From Aurantiacibacter zhengii (GTDB lineage: Bacteria; Pseudomonadota; Alphaproteobacteria; Sphingomonadales; Sphingomonadaceae): a stretch of DNA of 64,000 nt. The stretch spans positions 310,001-374,000 of the forward strand of contig NZ_QXFL01000001.1 in the NCBI RefSeq assembly GCF_003584125.1, in the 5' to 3' direction. A model generated the notes under the pieces. The model saw only the letters and a program-made list of their open reading frames with translations. It was not told the origin of the DNA and searched no databases. Numbering within the stretch: the first letter of the stretch is position 1; the number at the start of each line of letters is the position of its first letter. A program made the position numbers and the translations under genes. Shown piece after piece: positions 50,900 to 60,628 of this stretch.

Positions 50900-51946
50900 C
50901 TACACGGGATCGGAGGCGGTGCCGCTCACAGTCCACGTCTGCCCCTTGGCCAGCAGGTGCGCCAGGCTGGTATCCTTGCCCGCGCTCGCGCGCTCCTTCT
51001 CGGCATGGACGGCTGCTTCGTAAGTCGGTGCCGGATCGTCGTAGATCACGCCCAGCGGCATGGGAAATTCGCCGAAAGGCAATTCCACCAGCATATGCGC
51101 GATCATCCTGTTGGTGGCATCGTGCACCTGCACACCGGCAGCCTGCCAGTCGCCATCGGCCACGTCGACCACCTCGAAGGCGAAGGCCTGGGTGTTGAGC
51201 CTCAGCCCCTTTACGCCGCCCGTCTTCTCGCTGCCGAACAACATCGGCTCGCCGTGCGCCAGCCAGAGCTGCTGCTGTTCTGCGCCTTTCGGCTTCGCGA
51301 AGTCGTCGAACACGTCCTTGTTGTAAACGATGCAGTTCTGGAAGATCTCGATGAAGGCCGCGCCCTGGTGAGCATGGGCCGCAGTCAGCACGTCGGGCAG
51401 GTTCTTGGACACATCGATCCCGCGTCCAACGAAGCGGGCACCGCTGCCCAGCGCAAAGGCGCAAGGGTTGGCGGGGTGATCGACAGAACCCAGCGGGGTC
51501 GACGGCGTGCGCGTGTGCTCGCGACTGGTGGGCGAGTACTGGCCCTTGGTGAGACCATAAATCTCGTTGTTGAACAGCATGATCTGCATGTTCACGTTGC
51601 GGCGCAGCACGTGCATCATGTGATTGCCGCCGATGGACAGGCCGTCGCCGTCACCGGTCACCAGCCACACGTCGAGGTCGGGATTGGCCAGCTTGATGCC
51701 AGTGGCAAAGGCCGGGGCGCGGCCATGGATGGTGTGGAAACCATAGCTTTCCATGTAATAGGGAAAGCGGCTGGAGCAGCCGATGCCGGACACGAACACG
51801 GTGTTCTTCGGATCGGCGCCGAGCTGCGGCAGCGTGCGCTGCACGGCCTTGAGGATGGCATAGTCCCCGCAGCCCGGGCACCAGCGCACTTCCTGGTCGG
51901 TTTCCCAGTCCTTCAGCGTGGTTTCGATCTTGCTCATTTCGTTCAT
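50900..51946 (-). CDS. korB: 2-oxoacid:ferredoxin oxidoreductase, beta subunit (KorB-type)
   Basis: The 348-residue beta subunit binds ThDP and an iron-sulfur cluster. VRWCPGCGDYAIL and GIGCSSRFPYYMESYG carry the Cys ligands. The ThDP motif is WLVTGDGDGLSIGGNHM with MLFNNEIYGLTKGQYSPTS. With KorA it probably converts 2-oxoglutarate to succinyl-CoA plus CO2 using ferredoxin. The assignment to 2-oxoglutarate rather than pyruvate or indolepyruvate rests on the gamma-alpha fusion architecture. Start ATG 51946 overlaps the korA stop by 4 bases. A ferredoxin gene is not adjacent. Confidence 0.9.
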   Translation of the reverse strand: MNEMSKIETTLKDWETDQEVRWCPGCGDYAILKAVQRTLPQLGADPKNTVFVSGIGCSSRFPYYMESYGFHTIHGRAPAFATGIKLANPDLDVWLVTGDGDGLSIGGNHMMHVLRRNVNMQIMLFNNEIYGLTKGQYSPTSREHTRTPSTPLGSVDHPANPCAFALGSGARFVGRGIDVSKNLPDVLTAAHAHQGAAFIEIFQNCIVYNKDVFDDFAKPKGAEQQQLWLAHGEPMLFGSEKTGGVKGLRLNTQAFAFEVVDVADGDWQAAGVQVHDATNRMIAHMLVELPFGEFPMPLGVIYDDPAPTYEAAVHAEKERASAGKDTSLAHLLAKGQTWTVSGTASDPV

Positions 51947-53868
51947 TGCTCGACTCCCACGGGGTTGGGAAGCTGGTCGTCATTGGTGCGGATGCGGCCG
52001 CCACATTTCTCGTCGAGGCAGCGTCCGATAGCTTCTTCCAGTTCGGCGATCTGGAACGGCTGGCCGCTTGTCTTGGTCAGGCTTTCCGCGTCGATCAGGT
52101 ACTGGTCGCGCAGCAGGGTCTTGAACTGGCCGGTGTTCATTTCCGGCATCAGCACGTGCTTGAAGCCGGAAAGCAACTCGCCAAGGTTCTTCGGCAGCGG
52201 CCAGATGTGGCGCACATGGACGTGGGAGACTTTCGCGCCCTTCTCGATCCAGCGGTTCACGGCCTGCTTGATCGGGCCATAGGTGCTGCCCCAGCCCACG
52301 ACGACCAGATCACCGGTGTCTTCGCCCCACGACACTTCCTGATCGGGCACGTCGATGCCCGCAATCTTGTCGCGGCGCAGTTCGGTCATGCGCTGGTGGT
52401 TGGCGGGGGAATAGTCGATATTGCCGGTGGTCTCGTGCTTCTCGATACCACCCACCCGGTGCATCAGGCCGGGCGTGCCGGGCTTCACCCACGGGCGTGC
52501 GCCCTTGGCATCGCGCTTGTAGGGAAGGAATTCCTCGCCCTCGGGCAGGCCTTCCAGGAAGGTCGCGGGGAACGGCTCGTAGGCGCTGGGATCGGGCACT
52601 TTCCACGGCTCGGCGGCATTGGCGATGTAGCCATCGGTCAGCAGCATGACGGGTGTCATGTACTGCGTGGCGATGCGGCAGGCCTCGATCGCGACATCGA
52701 AAGCATCGGCCGGGCTGCGCGCGGCGATTACCGGCAGAGGCGCATCGCCGTTGCGACCGTAGACGGCCTGGTAGAGATCGCTCTGCTCGGTCTTCGTCGG
52801 CAGACCAGTGGAGGGGCCGCCACGCTGGCTGTTCACGATCACCAGCGGCAGTTCCACCATGATACCAAGGCCCATGGCCTCGGTCTTCAGGGCAATGCCG
52901 GGGCCGGATGAACTGGTGACACCCAGCTGCCCGGCGTAGCTTGCGCCGATGGCGGCGCAGATCGCGGCAATCTCGTCTTCCGCCTGGAAGGTGGTGACGT
53001 CGAACTCCTTGAGCCGCGCGAGGTGGTGCAGGATCGCCGATGCCGGGGTAATCGGGTAACCGCCGAAGAACATCGGCAGCTCTGCCAGCTGTGCGCCGGC
53101 GACGAGACCGAGCGATACGCTCTCCGCACCGGTGATGGTGCGGTAGAGGCCCGGCTCCACCGGACGTGCTGGCATGTGCACCTGCTTCAGCGGACCGGAA
53201 AGCTCCGCCGTCTCGCCATAGGCATGGCCAGCATCGAGCGCGGCGATGTTCGCATCGGCAATATCGGGCTTTTTCTTGAACTTGTCCTTCAGCCACTCGT
53301 GCAGCGGCTCTCGCGGACGATCGAACATCCACAGGGCAAGGCCCAGCGTCCACATGTTCTTGGACCTGAGCGCGTCCTTGTTGCCGAGGCCGAAGGGCTT
53401 CACCGCCTCGATCGTGCGCTCCGAAATGTCGAAAGCCAGCAGGTCGAACTTGGCGAGGCTGCCATCTTCCAGCGGGTTTGCGTCGTAATGCGCCTTTTCC
53501 AGGTTTCGCTTCGTGAAGGCGCCGCTGTCCGCGATGATGAGTCCGCCCGGCTTCAACGAAGCAAGGTTCACCTTCAGCGCCGCGGGGTTCATCGCCACCA
53601 GCACATCGGGCGCGTCGCCAGCGGTGTTGATCTGGCGGCTGCCGAAATTGATCTGGAACGCTGACACGCCGAACAGCGTGCCTTGCGGCGCGCGGATTTC
53701 GGCGGGGAAATCGGGGAAAGTCGCCAGGTCGTTGCCCGCCAGCGCGGTGGACAGGGTGAACTGTCCGCCCGTCAGTTGCATCCCGTCGCCGCTGTCGCCA
53801 GCGAAACGGACAACCATCGAGTCCTGAACCTGAGTGTCGGGCTGTGCTTCAGCCGTCTGTGTTGCCAT
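51943..53868 (-). CDS. korA: 2-oxoacid:acceptor oxidoreductase, fused gamma-alpha subunit (KorA-type)
   Basis: The 641-residue protein combines the gamma domain (about 1-190, with VRFAGDSGDGMQLTGGQFT and PEIRAPQGTLFGVSAFQ-like sequences) and the alpha domain (about 205-640, with EDEIAAICAAIGASYAG, TSSSGPGIALKTEAMG and NSQRGGPSTGLPTKTEQSDL). This is the KorA architecture of the two-subunit 2-oxoglutarate:ferredoxin oxidoreductases found in aerobes such as Mycobacterium. ATG 53868 (MATQTAEAQPD) was selected; the frame continues far upstream into non-homologous sequence. Korb is coupled downstream. It diverges from rppH. Confidence 0.9.
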   Translation of the reverse strand: MATQTAEAQPDTQVQDSMVVRFAGDSGDGMQLTGGQFTLSTALAGNDLATFPDFPAEIRAPQGTLFGVSAFQINFGSRQINTAGDAPDVLVAMNPAALKVNLASLKPGGLIIADSGAFTKRNLEKAHYDANPLEDGSLAKFDLLAFDISERTIEAVKPFGLGNKDALRSKNMWTLGLALWMFDRPREPLHEWLKDKFKKKPDIADANIAALDAGHAYGETAELSGPLKQVHMPARPVEPGLYRTITGAESVSLGLVAGAQLAELPMFFGGYPITPASAILHHLARLKEFDVTTFQAEDEIAAICAAIGASYAGQLGVTSSSGPGIALKTEAMGLGIMVELPLVIVNSQRGGPSTGLPTKTEQSDLYQAVYGRNGDAPLPVIAARSPADAFDVAIEACRIATQYMTPVMLLTDGYIANAAEPWKVPDPSAYEPFPATFLEGLPEGEEFLPYKRDAKGARPWVKPGTPGLMHRVGGIEKHETTGNIDYSPANHQRMTELRRDKIAGIDVPDQEVSWGEDTGDLVVVGWGSTYGPIKQAVNRWIEKGAKVSHVHVRHIWPLPKNLGELLSGFKHVLMPEMNTGQFKTLLRDQYLIDAESLTKTSGQPFQIAELEEAIGRCLDEKCGGRIRTNDDQLPNPVGVEQ

Positions 53869-54012
53869 TGTATGTTCTTCCTGCCGCGTCGAGGCTTGTG
53901 GCCCCAGCGTATGCGGGCGACCTAGGTTCCTACCGCTGCCAAGACAATCAAGTTTTTCTGTTTCGGCGGCAATAGCTGGCATTCCCCTCTCCACCATCCT
54001 AGATCGTTCGCC

Positions 54013-54495
54013 ATGACCAGACCGGACAAGCTGCAATACCGCCCGTGCGTGGGCACCATGATGATCAATTCCCGTGGTGAGGCCTTTGTCGGCAAGCGGA
54101 TCGACAACAAGGAAGGCGACTGGTGGCAGATGCCGCAGGGCGGCGTCGACGATGGCGAGGACCTGGACGAAGCCATGTTCCGTGAACTTGGCGAGGAGAC
54201 GGGCGTCACCACCCGCCACCTGCAGATCGTCCACCGGCTGGAGGAAGAGCTCTATTACGACCTGCCGCCAGAACTGCACGGCAAGCTATGGGGCGGCAAG
54301 TACAAGGGGCAGCGCCAGGCGTGGTACCTGGTGCGCTTCACCGGCGAGGATAGCGACATCGATCTCGAGGCTTTCAAGCACCCCGAGTTCTGCGAATGGA
54401 AATGGGTCGATCCGGACCTGCTGCCGGAGCTGATCGTGCCGTTCAAGCGCGGAGTTTACGAGACCGTGGTGACCGGCTTCAAGCCGCACCTGTAG
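54013..54495 (+). CDS. rppH: RNA pyrophosphohydrolase (Nudix)
   Basis: RppH removes pyrophosphate from 5'-triphosphate RNA to start decay. The 160-residue protein has the N-terminal RPCVGTMMINSRGEAFVGKR, WQMPQGGVDDGED, Nudix helix AMFRELGEETGV (REx2EExG) and LYYDLPPELHGKLWGGKYKGQRQAWYLVRF, the region distinctive of RppH over other Nudix proteins. Start ATG 54013 (MTRPDKLQYRP). It is divergent from korA over 144 bases and converges with the TPR protein gene. Confidence 0.94.
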   Translation: MTRPDKLQYRPCVGTMMINSRGEAFVGKRIDNKEGDWWQMPQGGVDDGEDLDEAMFRELGEETGVTTRHLQIVHRLEEELYYDLPPELHGKLWGGKYKGQRQAWYLVRFTGEDSDIDLEAFKHPEFCEWKWVDPDLLPELIVPFKRGVYETVVTGFKPHL

Positions 54496-54507
54496 GCACG
54501 ACGCCGC

Positions 54508-55005
54508 TCAGTTCTGCGCGACGTCGTCTTCCACGGAAATCGCTTCGGCAGTCATTACGGGCGGGCCACGATCAATAGCGGCGGCCAGTTGCACGGTCTC
54601 CACACAGGTTTCACCGCACAGGGTTTCGAGCCGTGACAGGTTCTCGCGCGCGGCGCTGAGCGCGCCTTTTTCCACCAGGGCCTCACCCTCGCCGGTGATG
54701 GCGGCCAGGTTTTCCGGATCGCGCTCCTGCGCTTCGCGGTAGAAGTGGATCGCCTTGCCCTGCAAGCCCTCGACACGCGCGGCACCGGCCAGCGCCAGAT
54801 AGACATCGGTATAGCCGGGATCGACCGCCAGCGCCGCCTCGAACGCGTCGATGGCGGTCTGCGTCTCGCCCATTTCCAGCGCCGTCTGGCCCTGTGCCAC
54901 CAGCGCCTCTGCCCGTGGATCGGCCTGGTAGTCTCCGGCTTGTCCTATGCTGGCCTGCAGGGCGAGCACGAGAGACAGGGCGGCGGCTACGGGTGCGAAA
55001 CGCAT
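54508..55005 (-). CDS. TPR repeat-containing exported protein
   Basis: The 165-residue protein begins with a signal peptide (MRFAPVAAALSLVLALQASIGQAG) and contains roughly three tetratricopeptide-like helices pairs (about 30-130). Examples are EALVAQGQTALEMGETQTAIDAFEAAL and YREAQERDPENLAAITGEGEALVEKG. Cys residues in ETLCGETCVE could form a disulfide. TPR proteins of this size act as periplasmic scaffolds. ATG 55005 follows AAGGAG with good spacing; a start further up would give a longer, non-signal N-terminus. It converges with rppH and follows the RsmB-like gene on the same strand by 59 bases. Confidence 0.8.
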   Translation of the reverse strand: MRFAPVAAALSLVLALQASIGQAGDYQADPRAEALVAQGQTALEMGETQTAIDAFEAALAVDPGYTDVYLALAGAARVEGLQGKAIHFYREAQERDPENLAAITGEGEALVEKGALSAARENLSRLETLCGETCVETVQLAAAIDRGPPVMTAEAISVEDDVAQN

Positions 55006-55064
55006 GGCGTACTCCTTGAGCATGGACGGGTAAGAATGTGTTTTTGCGTCCATGGCCCCCGTTA

Positions 55065-56243
55065 TCACGCCTTAGTTATACGTGCGATGAAAAATCCGTC
55101 GGTCCCGTCGCGCGCCGGGGAGAGGCGCGTTCCGGCGCCGCGCGGCGTTCCCAGCGGCAGGTCCGGCAGGTCCGCCCGCCAGCCAGGATTGGCTTTCAGG
55201 AAAGCATCGACCTGCCCTGCCCCTTCCTCGTCCAGCAGCGAACAGGTGACATAGGTCAGGCTGCCGCCCGGCTTCACCAGCTGCGCGGCAACCTCCAGCA
55301 GTCGCGCCTGCAGGGCGGTGAGGCGCCCCAACTCGGCCTCGGACAGACGCCAGCGCGCCTCCGGATTGCGCCGCCAGGTGCCGGTGCCCGAGCATGGGGC
55401 ATCCACCAGCACCCGGTCCGCCTCGCCCAGCCATTCCTGCAGGGCATCCAGCTCCTTGCCGGGGTCGAGCAGCACTTCGCGCGCGATCTGTGCCCCGGCG
55501 CGTTCGGCGCGGGGGGCCATCTGCGACAGGCGTCGGCGGTCCGTATCGGCAGCGACCAGCGTCCCCTCGTTGCTCATCGCGGCAGCGAGCGCGAGGGTCT
55601 TGCCCCCTGCCCCCGCGCACAGGTCTATCACTGTCTCTCCCGGCTGCGCGCCCACGGCAGAGCACGCGAGCTGGCTGCCGAGGTCCTGCACCTCGATCAC
55701 GCCGGTGTCGTAAGCTTCCCACGCATTCACCTGCGTGCCCGAAGGGAACCGGACGGCCCCCGGCAAGGCGAGCGTCTCGCCCTCCTCCGGCAGGTCGGGC
55801 ACGCCTGCTGCAACCTTCAGCCGGTTGATCCGCATGTCGAGCGGCGCGCGCGACAGCAGCGCCTCCGCCTCGTCCTGCCCCACGCCCGAGGCGATCAGGC
55901 GGTTCTCCAGCCATTCGGGAGCAATGCCGCCCTCGGCTGGTTTCTCGTTCCTGCCGATTGCCGGCGGGCCGTAGCCTTCGCCGGTGAACAGGGCGCGCAG
56001 TTCGGGCTGCTCTTCCACCAGTCCCAGCATGGCGCGTCGACCCGTGGCAGGCATCGGACCGCAGGCGCGGATCGCGTCATACACGTGCTCGCGGATGGCG
56101 CGCTTGTCCTTCGAACCGGCGAAGCGATGGCCCCTGAACCAGTCGGCCACCAGCCGGTCTGCCGGGGGGCCATTGTCGCGCGCGGCGGCAATCACCTGGT
56201 CGAGGATCTCGATCGCTGCCTGAATACGGGCCGAAGGGGTCAT
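55065..56243 (-). CDS. RsmB-family rRNA cytosine-C5 methyltransferase
   Basis: This SAM-dependent RNA m5C methyltransferase has 392 residues. An N-terminal helical region precedes the catalytic NSUN-like domain with SAM motif VIDLCAGAGGKTLALAAAM, motif IV DAPCSGTGTWRRNPEARW and motif VI TYVTCSLLDEEGAGQ. Both catalytic Cys (PCSG and TCS) are present. Many alphaproteobacteria have this shorter form in place of E. coli RsmB; the exact target base (C967 of 16S rRNA) is likely but not shown. Start ATG 56243 (MTPSARIQAAIEILDQ). It is downstream of guaB on the same strand. Confidence 0.88.
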   Translation of the reverse strand: MTPSARIQAAIEILDQVIAAARDNGPPADRLVADWFRGHRFAGSKDKRAIREHVYDAIRACGPMPATGRRAMLGLVEEQPELRALFTGEGYGPPAIGRNEKPAEGGIAPEWLENRLIASGVGQDEAEALLSRAPLDMRINRLKVAAGVPDLPEEGETLALPGAVRFPSGTQVNAWEAYDTGVIEVQDLGSQLACSAVGAQPGETVIDLCAGAGGKTLALAAAMSNEGTLVAADTDRRRLSQMAPRAERAGAQIAREVLLDPGKELDALQEWLGEADRVLVDAPCSGTGTWRRNPEARWRLSEAELGRLTALQARLLEVAAQLVKPGGSLTYVTCSLLDEEGAGQVDAFLKANPGWRADLPDLPLGTPRGAGTRLSPARDGTDGFFIARITKA

Positions 56244-56447
56244 TGGCTTACCATCCTGGAACGCATACCGCCCCCATTTGAAAAACGTGAATCAGCTTCT
56301 TTTCCCTTGCAAGACAAGCGCTTGCGAGAGAATTGCGTGTTGGACTTGTGACCTTTGCGCAAAACGGTGCGGTCGGGACGAGAAGATGTGTCATGCCGGG
56401 CAAGCTAGGCCCGACGGCAACGGTAGGAAACCTGCCCGCCTGACACC

Positions 56448-58007
<1,560 letters not shown>

Positions 58008-58033
58008 CTACCGTCATCCCAGCGGGCGCTCAC

Positions 58034-58351
58034 TCAAAGTTTTCGAACAAGTTCTTCAGAACCCTTGCGGAAGCAGTACAGCGGCAAGTCGATATGAATG
58101 AGGACCGACGAATTGTTCTCAAACGCTACGCATTCAACATCCTTGCCATACACGACCCTTGCGCGGAAGTGTTCTGTTGAGGATGTCTCCTCCAGGATAT
58201 TGAAATATTCAGGATAGTTCTCTTTCGCATCACGTAAGGCGAACTGAACTTGTGGATCATCGTTCGAATATTGATAACCCTGACTAGACTTATCAGCGCA
58301 AGCATTCAGCGACATCAAAGAGGCAATCGAGATTATCCAACTAAAACGCAT
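58034..58351 (-). CDS. Small hypothetical lipoprotein of low GC
   Basis: The 105-residue protein starts MRFSWIISIASLMSLNAC and ends its signal at the lipobox LNAC, so Cys 18 is the likely lipidation site. The mature part (about 87 residues) is acidic at first (NDDPQVQFALRDAKENYPEYF) and holds two further Cys residues (GKDVECVAFEN and LYCFRKG). No family was recognised. Codon use is clearly more AT-rich than in neighbouring genes, which suggests acquisition from another source. It lies in unit 1 of the duplicated guaB-bdhA module, between repeat A and a bdhA 3' fragment. ATG 58351 matches the signal-peptide start. Confidence 0.6.
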   Translation of the reverse strand: MRFSWIISIASLMSLNACADKSSQGYQYSNDDPQVQFALRDAKENYPEYFNILEETSSTEHFRARVVYGKDVECVAFENNSSVLIHIDLPLYCFRKGSEELVRKL

Positions 58352-58410
58352 CGACAACCATATTGACTGTCCCCCGAACGACCGCAAGCTGCTAATTGAT
58401 TAGACTTCCC

Positions 58411-58520
58411 CTACTGCGCCGTCCAACCCCCCCATCGATCTCGTAATTCGCGCCGGTGATGTTCTGCGCCACGTCGCGGCACAGGAACGCGGCGAGCGCG
58501 CCTACGTCCTCGGGCTGGTT
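58411..58520 (-). pseudogene. Fragment of the bdhA 3' end (110 bp), frameshifted
   Basis: On the minus strand it encodes PEDVGALAAFLCRDVAQNIT and then GANYEIDGG, closely matching the end of bdhA (PEDVGALAVFLCRDVAQNMT, then GANYEIDGG). A one-base insertion just after EIDGG shifts the frame. Homology extends through the original stop codon (58411 aligned with 58911) and stops abruptly at about 58518, where repeat B begins 7 bases later. It is a partial gene copy without a start. Confidence 0.85.
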
Positions 58521-58524
58521 CTGA

Positions 58525-58586
58525 GTCTCGGTAATTCGTGGCGGCCGACGTAAGCGCACCGTGTGGCGTTTGGTAGGGGGCGGGGG
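58525..58586. repeat. Repeat B: second copy of the 62-bp element
   Basis: This copy of repeat A has about 8 substitutions and one single-base gap. It lies between the bdhA 3' fragment and the stop codon of the 107-residue membrane protein. Unlike copy A it is not next to guaB. Confidence 0.75.
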
Positions 58587-58587
58587 T

Positions 58588-58911
58588 CTATTCTCGGAAC
58601 GAGCAGCCGCGCGGCCCAATTTCCGTGGCGAAACGGCGACGAACAAGTTCGATATCGTCACCAACCTCACAGCGCACCAGCAGCCGCCGAGGCGCCTTGA
58701 AGCTTCTCGTTTCGCCGTTGTCTGTCTCGACTACGACAACAGCACTCTGACCCTCTGAACCAGGCGAATTTCTCAGCGAAATGACCGAAGCTCGCTCAGC
58801 CTCGGCTGGGCCTGTGGTGCGTAGCCAGAGCGTTCCAGCAAAGAGAGCGGCAGTTCCAAACAGGAAGATTCCTAGCGTTACGTTAGCTTTGCGGTTGCCC
58901 GGTCCGCGCAC
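58588..58911 (-). CDS. Small membrane-anchored hypothetical protein
   Basis: The frame of about 107 residues starts at GTG 58911 (VRGPGNRKANVTLGIF), overlapping the bdhA stop by one base. It has one TM helix (about 11-28, TLGIFLFGTAALFAGTLW) and a basic soluble domain with VVVVETDNGETRSFKAPRRL, a Cys in LLVRCEVGDD and a second in GPRGCSFRE. No family was recognised. It lies in unit 2 of the guaB-bdhA module, in the position taken by the lipoprotein in unit 1. It is GC-rich like the chromosome. The start codon is tentative. Confidence 0.55.
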   Translation of the reverse strand: MRGPGNRKANVTLGIFLFGTAALFAGTLWLRTTGPAEAERASVISLRNSPGSEGQSAVVVVETDNGETRSFKAPRRLLVRCEVGDDIELVRRRFATEIGPRGCSFRE

Positions 58912-59666
58912 TACTGCGCCGTCCACCCACCATCGATCTCGTAATTCGCGCCGGTCATGTTCTGCGCCACGTCGCGGCACAGGAACACGGCCAGTGCGCC
59001 CACGTCCTCGGGCTGGGCGAATTTCTTGGTCGGCTGGCGTTCCAGCAGCACGTCGTTTATCACCTGCTCGCGCGTCATGCCGCGGCTTTTCATCGTGTCG
59101 GGGATCTGGCTTTCCACCAGCGGGGTCCAGACGTAGCCAGGGCTGATGCAGTTGGCGGTGATGTTCTGCTCCGCCAGTTCCAGCGCCACGGTCTTGGTCA
59201 GCCCCGCAATGCCGTGTTTCGCGGCGACGTAGGCCGCCTTGTAGGGGCTGGCCGTGGTCGAGTGCGCGCTCGCGGTGTTGATGATGCGGCCCCAGCCTGC
59301 CTTCTTCATGTGCGGCACCGCAAGGCGGCAGGTGTGGAAGGCGGCGGAGAGGTTCAACGCGATGATCGTGTTCCACTTGTCGACCGGGAATTCATCCACC
59401 GGGGCAACGTGCTGCATGCCTGCATTGTTCACCAGGATATCGATGCCGCCCGCATCCGCCATCATCTGCTCGATGGCGGCGACGTCTGTCAGGTCCGCGC
59501 CCGAATGCGTCGCGCCCAGTTCCTCGCACAGCCTGGCGATCTCGGCTTCGTCGCCAAAGCCGTTCAGCACGATCTGCGCCCCTTCGGCATGCAGGGCGCG
59601 AGCGATGGCGAGGCCGATACCCGAGGTAGAACCGGTGACGAGGGCACGCTTTCCTTCGAGGAACAT
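58911..59666 (-). CDS. bdhA: 3-hydroxybutyrate dehydrogenase (SDR)
   Basis: This NAD-dependent oxidoreductase converts 3-hydroxybutyrate to acetoacetate in polyhydroxybutyrate and ketone-body use. The 251-residue protein has RALVTGSTSGIGLAIARAL, ILVNNAGMQHVAPVDEFP, the catalytic Ser in INTASAHSTTAS and YVAAKHGIAGLTK, and a C-terminus ending ANYEIDGGWTAQ. ATG 59666 was chosen because GGAG precedes it by six bases; ATG 59678 would add four residues. The last 110 bp are duplicated in degenerate form at 58411. No other PHB genes are adjacent. Confidence 0.93.
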   Translation of the reverse strand: MFLEGKRALVTGSTSGIGLAIARALHAEGAQIVLNGFGDEAEIARLCEELGATHSGADLTDVAAIEQMMADAGGIDILVNNAGMQHVAPVDEFPVDKWNTIIALNLSAAFHTCRLAVPHMKKAGWGRIINTASAHSTTASPYKAAYVAAKHGIAGLTKTVALELAEQNITANCISPGYVWTPLVESQIPDTMKSRGMTREQVINDVLLERQPTKKFAQPEDVGALAVFLCRDVAQNMTGANYEIDGGWTAQ

Positions 59667-59761
59667 TGAAGTCTCCATGTAATTCGTTTTCGCGCTAGGG
59701 TCGTAGCCATGTGGCGGCTATGGTCCAGCCATAATTGAGATATTCGGGGAGCAACCGCAGC

Positions 59762-60622
59762 ATGAGACTCAATCCCTTCGATACCAGCAAGATCAAGGTC
59801 GGCACCACTGGCGGTCGCGGTGGCATGGGCAAGGCCGGGGGACTGGGTTGCGGCACCATCATCATCGCCGCGCTGGGCTATTTCGTGTTCGGGCTAGACC
59901 CGATGCAGACCGCCGGGACGGTGGAAGGCATGCAGCAGGGCCAGCAGCAACAGACCGCACCGCAGGGAGAAGACGAGCAGGCGATCTGTACGTCGAACGA
60001 ATATGCGCAGGAAAGCTGCGCCGCCCTCACCTCGCTCAACGAAACCTGGCAGCAGCGCTTTGCAGAGGCAGGCTTTGCTGAAGAGTTTCGCGAGCCTACG
60101 CTGCGCTTTGCAACGGCGCAGCAGTTCAACACCGATTGTGGCGCGGCCTCGGTCGGCATGGGGCCGTTCTACTGCCCGGCGGACGAGACGATGTACATCG
60201 ACGTCGGCTTCTACGACCAGCTGGCGCAGATGGCGGGCGACGGCGGCGATTTCGCGCGGCTTTATGTCGTGGCGCACGAATATGCCCACCACGTGCAGAC
60301 CATCACCGGCATTTCCGACAAGATCCGCAGCCTCCAGTCGCAGAACCCCCGCGCACAGAACCAGCTGCAGGTGCGCATGGAACTGCACGCCGATTGCTAT
60401 GCAGGCGTCTGGGCGGGCCGGAACCGCAACCTGATCGAGAGCGGCGATTTCGAGGAAGGCATGAACGCCGCCGCAGCCATTGGCGACGACACGCTGACAA
60501 GCGGGCGCGTCTCAAGCGAAAACTTCACCCACGGCACCAGCCGCCAGCGCATGGAAGCCTTGCGCCTCGGTATGGAAAGCGCCGACGACAACCGCTGCGA
60601 TGCAGCTTATCTACAGGCGTAA
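59762..60622 (+). CDS. Neutral zinc metallopeptidase, YpfJ family
   Basis: The 286-residue membrane-anchored protein has a basic Gly-rich N-terminus (GTTGGRGGMGKAGGLG), a single TM helix near residues 28-45, and a periplasmic peptidase-like domain. Zinc ligands are in VVAHEYAHHVQTITG (HExxH), preceded by FYCPADETMYIDVGFYDQL. ELHADCYAGVWAGRN supplies a further Glu/Asp. These are the hallmarks of YpfJ (DUF2133-type) proteins, whose physiological substrate is unknown. Start ATG 59762 follows GGGGAG. A 207-residue exported protein follows by 6 bases, so they are co-transcribed. Confidence 0.88.
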   Translation: MRLNPFDTSKIKVGTTGGRGGMGKAGGLGCGTIIIAALGYFVFGLDPMQTAGTVEGMQQGQQQQTAPQGEDEQAICTSNEYAQESCAALTSLNETWQQRFAEAGFAEEFREPTLRFATAQQFNTDCGAASVGMGPFYCPADETMYIDVGFYDQLAQMAGDGGDFARLYVVAHEYAHHVQTITGISDKIRSLQSQNPRAQNQLQVRMELHADCYAGVWAGRNRNLIESGDFEEGMNAAAAIGDDTLTSGRVSSENFTHGTSRQRMEALRLGMESADDNRCDAAYLQA

Positions 60623-60628
60623 CAACAC

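Noticed and set aside
58392-58670. 92-codon minus-strand frame through repeat B and the bdhA fragment.
   Set aside because: The product would be a chimera of repeat sequence and a truncated SDR C-terminus with a frameshift, so it is better described as repeat plus pseudogene.
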